DNA of 6,978 nucleotides, taken from the NCBI GenBank assembly GCA_904398675.1, contig CAJFPI010000061.1, positions 1 to 6,978 of the forward strand. The letters run 5' to 3'. Position 1 is the stretch's first letter. Every line of letters starts with the position of its first letter. The translations under genes were made by a program, and so were the position numbers. This stretch comes from an uncultured Oscillospiraceae bacterium (GTDB lineage Bacteria; Bacillota; Clostridia; Oscillospirales; Oscillospiraceae). Shown piece by piece: positions 1 to 5,465 of the stretch. The notes under the pieces are model-generated. The model was not told where the DNA came from and made no database searches. It saw only the letters and a program-made list of their open reading frames with translations.

Positions 1-101
1 CTGGACTGCTGCAGGCGGAAGTTGAGGAGCAGAGCCAGGAGGAACAGGTTCAGCAGCAGAAGAATGACAATGGTAATGGTTTTCAGGCGGTGAGTCTCCA
101 C
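1..101 (-). CDS. YycI-like WalK regulatory protein, N-terminal part (cut by window edge)
   Basis: Only the first 33 codons are present. The start is the GTG at 101-99, which has a GGAAGGGG ribosome binding site eight bases upstream. The visible peptide has a short polar head (residues 1-7, VETHRLK), then one hydrophobic segment from about residue 8 to 27, then polar NFRLQQS. This is the single N-terminal membrane anchor expected of YycI, a mostly extracytoplasmic protein that pairs with YycH and contacts WalK in the membrane. The identification rests mainly on position: the gene starts 24 bases after a YycH-like gene in a walR-walK-yycH order, where Bacillus carries yycI. The anchor alone is not diagnostic, so another membrane-anchored protein is possible. 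It is probably translated from the shared operon message. Confidence 0.65.
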   Translation of the reverse strand, partial: METHRLKTITIVILLLLNLFLLALLLNFRLQQS

Positions 102-125
102 AGCGCATCCCCTTCCAAAAGATAA

Positions 126-1430
126 TCAGCGGACCAGCCACCAGGGGGAGAGGGAGCCCGTCCCCTGGTCCACATAGCCGATGGTGAGGCAGCCGCCCTC
201 ATAGACAGAGGCAGCGGCCAGCGCCTGGGGCAGCGGCAGCAGGGAATAGGCGGTTTCTGAGAGCGTGTACTGCCGGCTCTGCAGGCGGAAGGCGGTGATG
301 GTGGTGCCGGTGATCTGCACCTCCATGGCGGAGCTGCCGTCGGAAAAATACACCGGAACGCCGTCCACCATGTAATCAAAGGTGACCTGCATCTGATCGC
401 CGCTGGCGGAGACCCCGGAGAAATAGATCTGGCCGTCGCCCAGGTCCTCGCCGCTGAGCAGCACCTCCAGCAGCTGCCGCACTGCCAGCACCGCCTCCAC
501 CTCTGTGGGCAGCGTATTCGCAGCGTTGACATGGTACAGGTCGCTGGCGGCCTCGGCCCCGCCGGTATAAATCACGGTGCCGTCAGGCTGGACCCGCAGC
601 GTGCGTGGTGTCTCCACCACCACCTCGGTGCCGTCCGCCTCAGGATAGCGGGAGTGGGTGTGCGGATTGAAGTCCAGACGCTCCAAAAGGCTGTCCATAT
701 CCAGGGCGGAGGGAATGGAGGATGTGACAAGGTAGGTATCCCGTGCGGCGGGGCAGAGAATGGCGTAAGGGCTGAGGTGGGACAGCTCCTCGCCTCCCTC
801 ATAGGCAAAGTATGCGCCATTGGTTTCGAAGGAGGCGATAGCGTCGGACACATCCGATGCAGACACGGCGGTCTCATACCGCTGCACTGTGCTTTCACCG
901 TCCCAAAAGTACAGCTGCACCACATCCCCCTCCCCCACGGAGAGCAGAAGACAGCGGGCCTGAAACTGGGGATCAAAGCTGATGCCGTACTGCTCCGAGA
1001 GGACCGATACCGGCAGCAGCCGGTGATAGTCGAAGTAGATGCCGGGCTGATCCAGCGCCTGGCGGAAGGCGGATTCGTCCACGGTGACGCTGGCACCGGC
1101 GGAGCCCAGGGCCTCCCGCAGCAGGGCGGCGGCCGTCTGGGCGCCTGTATCTTCCGCGCGGATCAGCAGATGGCCGCTGCGGCCGTAGTCCCCGGTGACC
1201 ATCAGGCTCATGGGGGAGGGGAGCCCGGTCAGATCGGTGGAGTGGTCGGAGGCGCCGGCAGCAGAAACAGGCGCGGAAAACAGAGTGGAGAGGGAGGAGA
1301 TGCTCCCGTCCAGCCCCATCTCATAGGAGGCCACCTGCAGCAGCAGAAGAAATGCCGATAACGCCAGCGCGGTGATGGTCACATTCTGGATCAGGCGGAG
1401 GTGTTTCCGCGGCAGTTTGTCAGGTTTCAT
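126..1430 (-). CDS. yycH: YycH-like membrane-anchored regulator of WalK
   Basis: This 434-residue protein has one N-terminal membrane segment (about residues 16-34, between the basic stretch around residues 5-12 and YEMG) and a long remainder predicted to lie outside the membrane. Size and layout fit YycH, about 450 residues in Bacillus, which binds WalK through its transmembrane helix and modulates kinase activity. The C-terminal third (VDGVPVYFSDG through LLPLPQALAAA) has the feel of the repeated beta-rich fold shared by YycH and YycI. The start chosen is the ATG at 1430-1428, because GGAGGT lies seven bases upstream and the lysine/arginine-rich head leads directly into the membrane segment; the frame stays open to 1499, but that extension lies inside walK. 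The start overlaps the walK stop by 11 bases, which suggests translational coupling. Sequence similarity to YycH is remote; the call leans on gene order, length and topology. Confidence 0.78.
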   Translation of the reverse strand: MKPDKLPRKHLRLIQNVTITALALSAFLLLLQVASYEMGLDGSISSLSTLFSAPVSAAGASDHSTDLTGLPSPMSLMVTGDYGRSGHLLIRAEDTGAQTAAALLREALGSAGASVTVDESAFRQALDQPGIYFDYHRLLPVSVLSEQYGISFDPQFQARCLLLSVGEGDVVQLYFWDGESTVQRYETAVSASDVSDAIASFETNGAYFAYEGGEELSHLSPYAILCPAARDTYLVTSSIPSALDMDSLLERLDFNPHTHSRYPEADGTEVVVETPRTLRVQPDGTVIYTGGAEAASDLYHVNAANTLPTEVEAVLAVRQLLEVLLSGEDLGDGQIYFSGVSASGDQMQVTFDYMVDGVPVYFSDGSSAMEVQITGTTITAFRLQSRQYTLSETAYSLLPLPQALAAASVYEGGCLTIGYVDQGTGSLSPWWLVR

Positions 1431-3207
1431 GGCTGACCTCCGCAACGCTGTCCTGACGGATCGGCAGGACAATCCGGACCGTGGTGCCGGGGCCCTCATG
1501 CTCCGTCAGGCCGATGGTGCCGCCGTGGCGCTGCACGATCTCCCGGGCAATGGACAGGCCCAGCCCTGTGCCGCCGCTCTCCCGGCTGCGGGCCTTGTCC
1601 ACCCGGTAGAACCGGTCAAAGATCCGGTCCCAGTCCGAACGGGGGATGCCGATGCCGTTGTCCGACACCTCCATCCACACCTGGTCCTTGAGGGAGCCGG
1701 CAGTGACGCGGATGGTGCCGCCGTCGGGGGTATATTTGATGGCGTTGCCGATAACGTTCATCATCACCTGCTCCAGCCGGTCCCGGTCCCCCACGATCAT
1801 GGGCAGCTCTTCCGTGCTGTAATCCCGGATCAGGGTGTGGCCATGGCGCTGGGCCTCCAGCTCCACAGCCCGGCACACGCTGCCGATAGCCTCGCCGAAG
1901 TGGAACCGCAGCATCTTCATGTCTGCCCGGCCGGAGTCCAGCCGGCTGAGGGTGAGGAGATCCCCCACAATGTGCGTCATGCGGTCCGTCTCGCCGATAA
2001 TGATGTCGAGAAAGCTGTTGGCCGTTTCTGCGGGGATGTCGTCGGTGTCCCGGAGGGTCTCCGCATAGCTTCGCACGTTGGTCAGGGGGGTGCGCAGCTC
2101 GTGGGAGACATTGGCCACAAACTCCTTGCGCATCTCCTCGTTTTTCCGCTGGGCGGTGACGTCGTGGATAACGGAGAGGATGCCGGTGCCGCTGTCCTGG
2201 TCAAAGGGGGCGAAGGACACCTCCAGGAACCGGCCCCGGACATGGAGCTCTGTCTTTTTGTAGTTGGGCTTCTGCAGCTTTTTCAGCTCCTCCAGGGGGA
2301 TAATGGCGCCGAAGATGCGGTCGTAGTCCAGGTGCTCCACGTCGCTCTCCAGCATCCGGCTGGCGGCGGGGTTGCAGTGGACGATGGACCCGTCCCCGGC
2401 AAAGGCCACCACGCCGTCCGCCATATGGAGGAAGAGGGTGTCCAGCTTGTTGCGCTCGTGTTCCACGGCCTGGATGGTCTCCTCCAGTACCGAGGCCATG
2501 TCGTTGAATGTGGTGGTCAGAACGCCGATCTCGTCGCTGGATTCCACCTGGATGGCGCTGGAGAAGTCCCCGGCGGCCACCCGCTCGGCCCCCTCGGTAA
2601 GCTTTTCAATGGGGGTGATCATGGTCTTGCTGAGGAGGAAACTCAGAAGCACCGAAATCAAAAGCCCCACCAGCAGCGCCTGGACGATGATGAGGAAGAG
2701 CTGACCGTTCAGATCGCTGACCGTCTCCCGGTTATCATAGATATAGATGATAAAAAAATTGTCTCCCGACTTGACAGGATAGGCAAGGTCCATATAGCTG
2801 GCGGTGATGTCGCTCTCGTCGCCCACCTGGCCGTTGCGGGCGGCCAGGAGATTGGGCGTGACAGAGAGGCGGCTGCCCCCCTCCTCGTCGGAGCCGGCGA
2901 GGAAGGCGCCGGTGGTGCCGTCCAGAATGTAGTACTGGCGGGTGTTGAAGTTGATGCCCAGGGCGCCGGCGTTGGCCTCAATGACGGTCTGGATCTGCTG
3001 GGCGCCGTCCTCCCCGGCCGCGCCGCTGCGCAGGGAGGAGAGAAAGGCGGCGTTGTCGGTGCTGAAGGCGTCGGCCATCTGCTGATAGAACTCATCGATG
3101 TAGAAGGCGGTGATGTTTGTCATCAGAAACGCGCCCACAATGGTCATCAGCGACGTGATCAGCAGCAGCATGATCAGCACCAGTTTCATATGGAGGCTGC
3201 GGAACAT
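1420..3207 (-). CDS. walK: Sensor histidine kinase WalK (VicK/YycG)
   Basis: This is a 595-residue membrane kinase, close to the 608-611 residues of Bacillus and Staphylococcus WalK. Order: transmembrane helix 1 (about 8-30), extracytoplasmic sensor domain (31-168), transmembrane helix 2 (about 169-193), HAMP linker (about 195-247), cytoplasmic PAS domain (about 253-355), dimerisation/phosphoacceptor domain with VSHELRTPLTNVRSYAETL and phosphoacceptor H369, then the ATP-binding domain. The N box is NVIGN (N484, N488), the G1 box DNGIGIP starts at D516, the F box is FDRFYR (530-535) and the G2 box is GGTGLGL (545-551). All catalytic motifs are intact. The TM-sensor-TM-HAMP-PAS-HisKA-HATPase plan is diagnostic of WalK, which controls wall hydrolases and wall metabolism and is essential in most Firmicutes. 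The ATG at 3207 has GGAAAGGAG six bases upstream. walR ends 33 bases before it. Confidence 0.95.
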   Translation of the reverse strand: MFRSLHMKLVLIMLLLITSLMTIVGAFLMTNITAFYIDEFYQQMADAFSTDNAAFLSSLRSGAAGEDGAQQIQTVIEANAGALGINFNTRQYYILDGTTGAFLAGSDEEGGSRLSVTPNLLAARNGQVGDESDITASYMDLAYPVKSGDNFFIIYIYDNRETVSDLNGQLFLIIVQALLVGLLISVLLSFLLSKTMITPIEKLTEGAERVAAGDFSSAIQVESSDEIGVLTTTFNDMASVLEETIQAVEHERNKLDTLFLHMADGVVAFAGDGSIVHCNPAASRMLESDVEHLDYDRIFGAIIPLEELKKLQKPNYKKTELHVRGRFLEVSFAPFDQDSGTGILSVIHDVTAQRKNEEMRKEFVANVSHELRTPLTNVRSYAETLRDTDDIPAETANSFLDIIIGETDRMTHIVGDLLTLSRLDSGRADMKMLRFHFGEAIGSVCRAVELEAQRHGHTLIRDYSTEELPMIVGDRDRLEQVMMNVIGNAIKYTPDGGTIRVTAGSLKDQVWMEVSDNGIGIPRSDWDRIFDRFYRVDKARSRESGGTGLGLSIAREIVQRHGGTIGLTEHEGPGTTVRIVLPIRQDSVAEVSHET

Positions 3208-3240
3208 GGCGTCAGCTCCTTTCCGCTGCGGTCAGGGGGC

Positions 3241-3942
3241 CTAGGCCTGGCCGGAGAAGTAGTAGCCCACCCCGCGGCGGGTCAGGATGCAGGTAGGGTT
3301 GGCCGGGTCGTCCTCGATCTTTTCCCGCAGGCGGCGCACCGTCACATCCACGGTGCGCACATCGTCCCCCACATAGCCGTAGTTCCAGACCTGCTCCATC
3401 AGATCGATGCGGCTGTAGACCTTGCCGGGGTGGCTGGCCAGGAAGGTGAGCAGCTCATATTCCCGCTGGGTGAGATCCACCACCCTGCCGCCCTTGGTCA
3501 CCTGATAGGTGTCTGTGTTGACCACAAGGCCCACGCCGGTGTCCATGGTGTTGCCGCTGTCCATGCGCATGGAGGTGCGGCGGATGTTGGCCTTCACCCG
3601 GGCCATCAGCTCCCGCATGGAGAAGGGCTTTGTAATATAGTCGTCTGCGCCGATCTCCAGGCCCAGGACCTTGTCCGCCTCCTCCTCGCGGGCGGTGAGG
3701 ATGATGACGGGGACATTGTTCCCCTTCTCCCGCAGCTGGCGGCACACGTCAAAGCCGTTCATCTTCGGCAGCATCACATCCAGCAGAAGGATGTCCGGAT
3801 TTCCCTCCAGAGCCATTTGGAGGCCGGTCTCCCCGTCATAGGCCTCCAGGGTCCCATACCCCTCCCGCTGCAGGTTGAAACGGAGGATGTCCACAATATT
3901 CTTCTCATCCTCCACAATGAGAATCTTCTTTTTCTGTTCCAT
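3241..3942 (-). CDS. walR: Response regulator WalR (VicR/YycF), OmpR/PhoB family
   Basis: This 233-residue DNA-binding regulator is the partner of the adjacent kinase. The receiver domain spans about residues 5-117, with acidic residues E11 and D12, phosphoacceptor D55 in ILLLDVMLPKMNG, switch threonine T83 and lysine K105 in the KPFS motif. The OmpR-type winged-helix domain spans about 135-230 and ends in the conserved DVRTVDVTVRRLREKIE and TRRGVGYYF segments, which are very close to WalR of other Firmicutes. It binds promoters of autolysin and wall-metabolism genes. The start is the ATG at 3942-3940: GGGAGGAG lies just upstream and MEQKKKILIVEDE is the normal receiver N-terminus. The frame remains open upstream to 4053, but that 37-residue extension is arginine/proline-rich and overlaps the Nudix gene. 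Confidence 0.96.
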   Translation of the reverse strand: MEQKKKILIVEDEKNIVDILRFNLQREGYGTLEAYDGETGLQMALEGNPDILLLDVMLPKMNGFDVCRQLREKGNNVPVIILTAREEEADKVLGLEIGADDYITKPFSMRELMARVKANIRRTSMRMDSGNTMDTGVGLVVNTDTYQVTKGGRVVDLTQREYELLTFLASHPGKVYSRIDLMEQVWNYGYVGDDVRTVDVTVRRLREKIEDDPANPTCILTRRGVGYYFSGQA

Positions 3943-3968
3943 AAGCTCCTCCCGGCAAGGTGTTGGAT

Positions 3969-4505
3969 TCAGCGCCCCAGCAGGGCCTTGGCCCGGAGGA
4001 CCGCCACGCAGGTCTTGGCGTCGCGGATCTCTCCGGAGAGCACCTGGGCGCACAGCGCGTCAAAGGGGATGCGGTCCACATCCAGAAATTCATCGTCGTC
4101 CGGAGACATCTCGCCCCAGCGGAGATCCCGGGCCAGATACAGCCGGATGATCTCATTGCAGTAGCCCGGGGAGGGGTAGATCTCCCCCAGAGACGTCAGC
4201 GCATCTACCTGGGCGCCGGTCTCCTCCCGCAGCTCCCGCAGAGCCGCGGCATAGGGGTCCTCCCCCCGCTCCAGCTTGCCGGCGGGGATCTCTGTGAGCA
4301 CCTGTCCGTAGGCATAGCGGAACTGCCGCACAATGAGGACCCGGTCCGCCTCGTCCAGCGCCAGAATCCCCACCCCGCCGGGGTGGTCCACAATCTCGCG
4401 GGTGGAGGTGTGGCCGTTGGGCAGGGCCACCGTGTCCACATGGACGTGGAGCACACGCCCGTTGAATTTCTCCTCGCGGCTGAGTTTCTTTTCCAGCAGA
4501 TCCAT
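3969..4505 (-). CDS. Nudix hydrolase, ADP-ribose pyrophosphatase (NudF/YqkG) type
   Basis: This 178-residue cytoplasmic enzyme probably hydrolyses ADP-ribose to AMP and ribose 5-phosphate, clearing a reactive NAD breakdown product. The Nudix box is complete from G76 to A98: G76, E82, R90-E91-L92, then the metal-binding E94-E95, T96 and G97. The upstream QFRYAYG and EIPAGKLE segments, and a proline-containing PSPG motif (111-114) about 15 residues after the box, are typical of ADP-ribose pyrophosphatases; related sugar-nucleotide substrates cannot be excluded. The ATG at 4505-4503 was chosen because GGGAGGAG precedes it at normal spacing; a GTG at 4523 in the same frame would add six residues but has no good ribosome binding site. 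It is the first gene of the operon and lies 26 bases before walR, so it shares the promoter at 4602-4630. Its link to wall signalling is unknown. Confidence 0.9.
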   Translation of the reverse strand: MDLLEKKLSREEKFNGRVLHVHVDTVALPNGHTSTREIVDHPGGVGILALDEADRVLIVRQFRYAYGQVLTEIPAGKLERGEDPYAAALRELREETGAQVDALTSLGEIYPSPGYCNEIIRLYLARDLRWGEMSPDDDEFLDVDRIPFDALCAQVLSGEIRDAKTCVAVLRAKALLGR

Positions 4506-4524
4506 GGAAGGCTCCTCCCTCACT

Positions 4525-4586
4525 CCGGCGGCGGAACGATCTTCTGCCGCCGGGATGTATATTCCGTATTATTGGGCGTCTGCCCA
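4525..4586 (-). promoter_or_regulatory. Hairpins in the 5' leader of the Nudix-walRK operon
   Basis: The minus-strand leader, about 90 bases from the predicted start of transcription to the ATG at 4505, contains two potential stem-loops. The first pairs TGGGC with GCCCA (4573-4577 with 4582-4586, four-base loop). The second is a perfect eight-pair stem, CCGGCGGC with GCCGCCGG (4525-4532 with 4546-4553, 13-base loop). It ends only a few bases before the ribosome binding site of the Nudix gene at about 4511-4519. Neither is followed by a T run, so these are not terminators. They could stabilise the message or affect translation start; GC-rich sequence also forms such stems by chance. Confidence 0.35.
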
Positions 4587-4601
4587 TGATTTCACACATA
4601 T

Positions 4602-4630
4602 ATTATACCAAATCCTTCTATGGAAATCAA
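4602..4630 (-). promoter_or_regulatory. Sigma-A type promoter of the Nudix-walR-walK-yycH-yycI operon
   Basis: Read on the minus strand, a perfect TATAAT -10 box (4607-4602) lies 17 bases after a TTGATT -35 box (4630-4625), which matches TTGACA at four of six positions. Transcription would begin near 4595, leaving a leader of about 90 bases. It sits in an AT-rich island within GC-rich DNA, upstream of the first gene, and no comparable promoter is seen in the short gaps further down the operon. Confidence 0.65.
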
Positions 4631-4640
4631 CCAAACAAAC

Positions 4641-4688
4641 CGGCGGAGAAACACCCCCAAGGGAGTGGGGGATAGAACCTGTCCGCCG
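4641..4688. repeat. Nested inverted repeats in the divergent intergenic region
   Basis: An outer seven-base inverted repeat, CGGCGGA at 4641-4647 and TCCGCCG at 4682-4688, encloses a six-pair hairpin, CCCCCA (4654-4659) with TGGGGG (4666-4671), with a six-base loop. Read on the minus strand, the outer stem is followed directly by the T-rich GTTTGTTTGG, which resembles a weak intrinsic terminator placed just before the -35 box of the minus-strand promoter. It might insulate that promoter from readthrough, or belong to a small RNA. I recognise no RNA family. With the rest of 4631-4782, it forms a stretch between the two promoters that has no credible gene. Confidence 0.4.
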
Positions 4689-4727
4689 CCCACATACTAT
4701 TGGGGGCGCACCGGCCTGATCTGCGTG

Positions 4728-4762
4728 AAAAACCCTCGCCTGTGGAGAAAACGAGGATTTTT
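4728..4762. repeat. Imperfect A/T-flanked stem-loop, bidirectional terminator-like
   Basis: The arms AAAAA-C-CCTCG (4728-4738) and CGAGG-A-TTTTT (4752-4762) can pair as five plus five base pairs around one C/A mismatch, with a 13-base loop. The GC core flanked by A and T runs is the layout of a bidirectional intrinsic terminator. It lies about 20 bases upstream of the iscR -35 box. No gene is seen on either side that would obviously need it, so it may end a short unidentified transcript, block antisense transcription leaving iscR, or be chance. The short core makes it weak. Confidence 0.3.
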
Positions 4763-4782
4763 CCAAAAACGGGAATTGGGAC

Positions 4783-4810
4783 TTGACAAATCAAATTCCT
4801 ACACTATAAT
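4783..4810 (+). promoter_or_regulatory. Sigma-A type promoter of the iscR-nifS-nifU operon
   Basis: A perfect TTGACA -35 box (4783-4788) and a perfect TATAAT -10 box (4805-4810) are separated by 16 bases. Transcription should begin near 4817, giving a leader of about 30 bases before the iscR ATG. With two consensus boxes and nearly ideal spacing it should be strong when not repressed, fitting an operon under negative control. It diverges from the minus-strand promoter at 4602-4630; the two -35 boxes are about 150 bases apart. Confidence 0.8.
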
Positions 4811-4817
4811 AGGAATT
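4794..4817 (+). promoter_or_regulatory. Candidate IscR operator: perfect inverted repeat over the iscR -10 box
   Basis: AATTCCTA (4794-4801) and TAGGAATT (4810-4817) are exact inverted repeats separated by eight bases. The repeat covers the end of the promoter spacer, the whole -10 box and the probable transcription start, so a protein bound here would block RNA polymerase. The first gene transcribed encodes an Rrf2/IscR-type regulator, a family that commonly represses its own operon through paired half-sites. The CC...GG layout recalls the type 2 IscR sites of E. coli but is one base shorter between CC and GG. Function is inferred from position and symmetry. Confidence 0.6.
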
Positions 4818-4847
4818 GCAAACCGGAAAACGGGAGGTGACGGATGG

Positions 4848-5309
4848 ATGAAGGTTTCCACAAAAAGCCGCTACGCCCTCTACCTTATGCTGGCCCTGGC
4901 GCTGCATGAGGATGAGAACCTGTCGGTGAAAACCGTGGCCGCCATGGAGGGGATCAGCGAGAAGTATTTGGAGCAGGTGATCCCCCAGCTGATCCGCAGC
5001 GGCTATGTAAAAAGCGTGCGGGGGGCCAAGGGAGGCTACCATCTGACAAAAAGTCCCGACGACTACACCGTGGGCATGATTCTGCGGACGGTGGAGGGGA
5101 GCATCGCCCCCGTCTCCTGCCTGGACGACGAGGTCAACCAGTGCGCCAAGTGTAAAAGCTGCGTGACGCTGGACCTGTGGGAGCAGGTGGATCGGGCCAT
5201 CGCCAACGTGGTGGACCATGTGACCCTGGCGGACCTGGTGGACCGGCAGAGGCGACTGGAGAGCCGCTGCCGCGCCGCCGGTGAGAAGAAGGATTCCATA
5301 TCCCTGTGA
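4848..5309 (+). CDS. iscR: Rrf2-family iron-sulfur regulator, IscR type
   Basis: This 153-residue regulator opens with the Rrf2 winged helix-turn-helix: MKVSTKSRYALYLMLALA, then the recognition region ISEKYLEQVIPQLIRSGYV and the wing VRGAKGGYHL (about 57-66). A cysteine cluster follows, C91, C99, C102 and C105 (spacing CX7CX2CX2C), with a further C141 near the C-terminus. By analogy with IscR, the clustered cysteines should bind an iron-sulfur cluster, letting the protein report cluster supply and control the nifS-nifU genes downstream. The sulfur-metabolism regulator CymR lacks such a cluster, which argues for IscR. The ATG at 4848 was chosen because GGGAGGTGA ends seven bases before it and it begins the conserved N-terminus; an out-of-frame ATG at 4844 is ignored. 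The C-terminal tail after about residue 135 is basic and variable. Autoregulation through the repeat at 4794-4817 is likely. Confidence 0.92.
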   Translation: MKVSTKSRYALYLMLALALHEDENLSVKTVAAMEGISEKYLEQVIPQLIRSGYVKSVRGAKGGYHLTKSPDDYTVGMILRTVEGSIAPVSCLDDEVNQCAKCKSCVTLDLWEQVDRAIANVVDHVTLADLVDRQRRLESRCRAAGEKKDSISL

Positions 5310-5317
5310 GGATACGG

Positions 5318-5378
5318 AAAGCCTTCATGCGCCGAAGGCGCGCCGTAAGCATCGGCAGAACCGATGCGCATGAACTTT
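5318..5378 (+). other. Structured leader element before nifS, stem 1 with alternative folds
   Basis: AAAG-CC-TTCATGCGC (5318-5332) can pair with GCGCATGAA-CTTT (5366-5378): nine continuous pairs, a two-base bulge, then four pairs. Inside, ATCGG (5351-5355) pairs with CCGAT (5361-5365) directly against the outer stem. A competing fold instead uses GCGCC-GAA-GGCGC (5329-5341) plus a perfect seven-pair hairpin GCATCGG/CCGATGC (5349-5367). The two folds share bases and exclude each other in part, as in switching leaders. It starts nine bases after the iscR stop codon. No known riboswitch or T-box motif is recognised; it could also be a dispersed palindromic repeat. Confidence 0.4.
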
Positions 5379-5382
5379 GCCC

Positions 5383-5405
5383 GTGTGGGCCAGGCCGGCC
5401 CGCGC
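5383..5405 (+). other. Structured leader element before nifS, stem 2
   Basis: The arms at 5383-5391 (GTGTGGGCC) and 5397-5405 (GGCCCGCGC) form a nine-pair stem with a five-base loop. Two of the pairs are G-U wobbles (5384/5404 and 5386/5402). Wobbles hold only if the plus strand is transcribed, since the minus-strand RNA would have A-C mismatches there; this gives weak directional support for a structured RNA within the iscR-nifS message. Function unknown. Confidence 0.4.
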
Positions 5406-5419
5406 ACTTGGATTTCGAG

Positions 5420-5465
5420 GCCGTGCCGCGGAGACGGCAGCCGGCTGTTTTGTTACGCTTTTGCA
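5420..5465 (+). terminator. Possible attenuator or weak intrinsic terminator before nifS
   Basis: GCCG-TGCCG (5420-5428) can pair with CGGCA-GC-CGGC (5435-5445), giving nine pairs with a two-base bulge and a six-base loop. T-rich sequence follows (5446-5463, TGTTTTGTT then CGCTTTT). A GC stem followed by T-rich sequence is terminator-like, but the T run is interrupted, so termination would be partial at most. Placed between iscR and nifS, it could lower nifS-nifU expression relative to iscR, or cooperate with the stems just upstream as an attenuator. From 5466 to 5500 only a small TCGC/GCGA hairpin (5466-5476) and the nifS ribosome binding site are visible. Confidence 0.3.

Noticed and set aside
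531..1361. Plus-strand open frame of 276 codons opposite yycH
   Set aside because: Antisense shadow of a gene with a clear ribosome binding site, membrane anchor and operon position.
1431..1499. N-terminal extension of yycH by 23 codons
   Set aside because: It would lie wholly inside walK and lacks a better ribosome binding site than the ATG at 1430, which has GGAGGT.
3943..4053. N-terminal extension of walR by 37 codons
   Set aside because: It would overlap the Nudix gene and gives arginine/proline-rich sequence before a complete receiver domain. The ATG at 3942 has a strong ribosome binding site.
1372..4164. Plus-strand open frame of 930 codons opposite walR, walK and part of the Nudix gene
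   Set aside because: It lies antisense to genes with intact catalytic motifs, and its translation is histidine-, glycine- and alanine-rich without a recognisable domain. Long antisense frames are common in GC-rich genes; this is a shadow.
4591..4740. 6S RNA or signal recognition particle RNA in the intergenic region
   Set aside because: Stems and T-rich stretches suggested a small RNA, but no conserved features of either family could be recognised on either strand, and no plus-strand promoter with correct spacing was found upstream.
4569..4766. Minus-strand 65-codon frame in the divergent intergenic region
   Set aside because: It runs through the minus-strand promoter and its -10 box, has no evident ribosome binding site or domain, and its composition looks noncoding.
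5337..5344. GGCGCGCC perfect 8-base palindrome
   Set aside because: Such GC-only palindromes occur by chance in DNA of this composition, and it cannot form a hairpin with a usable loop by itself.
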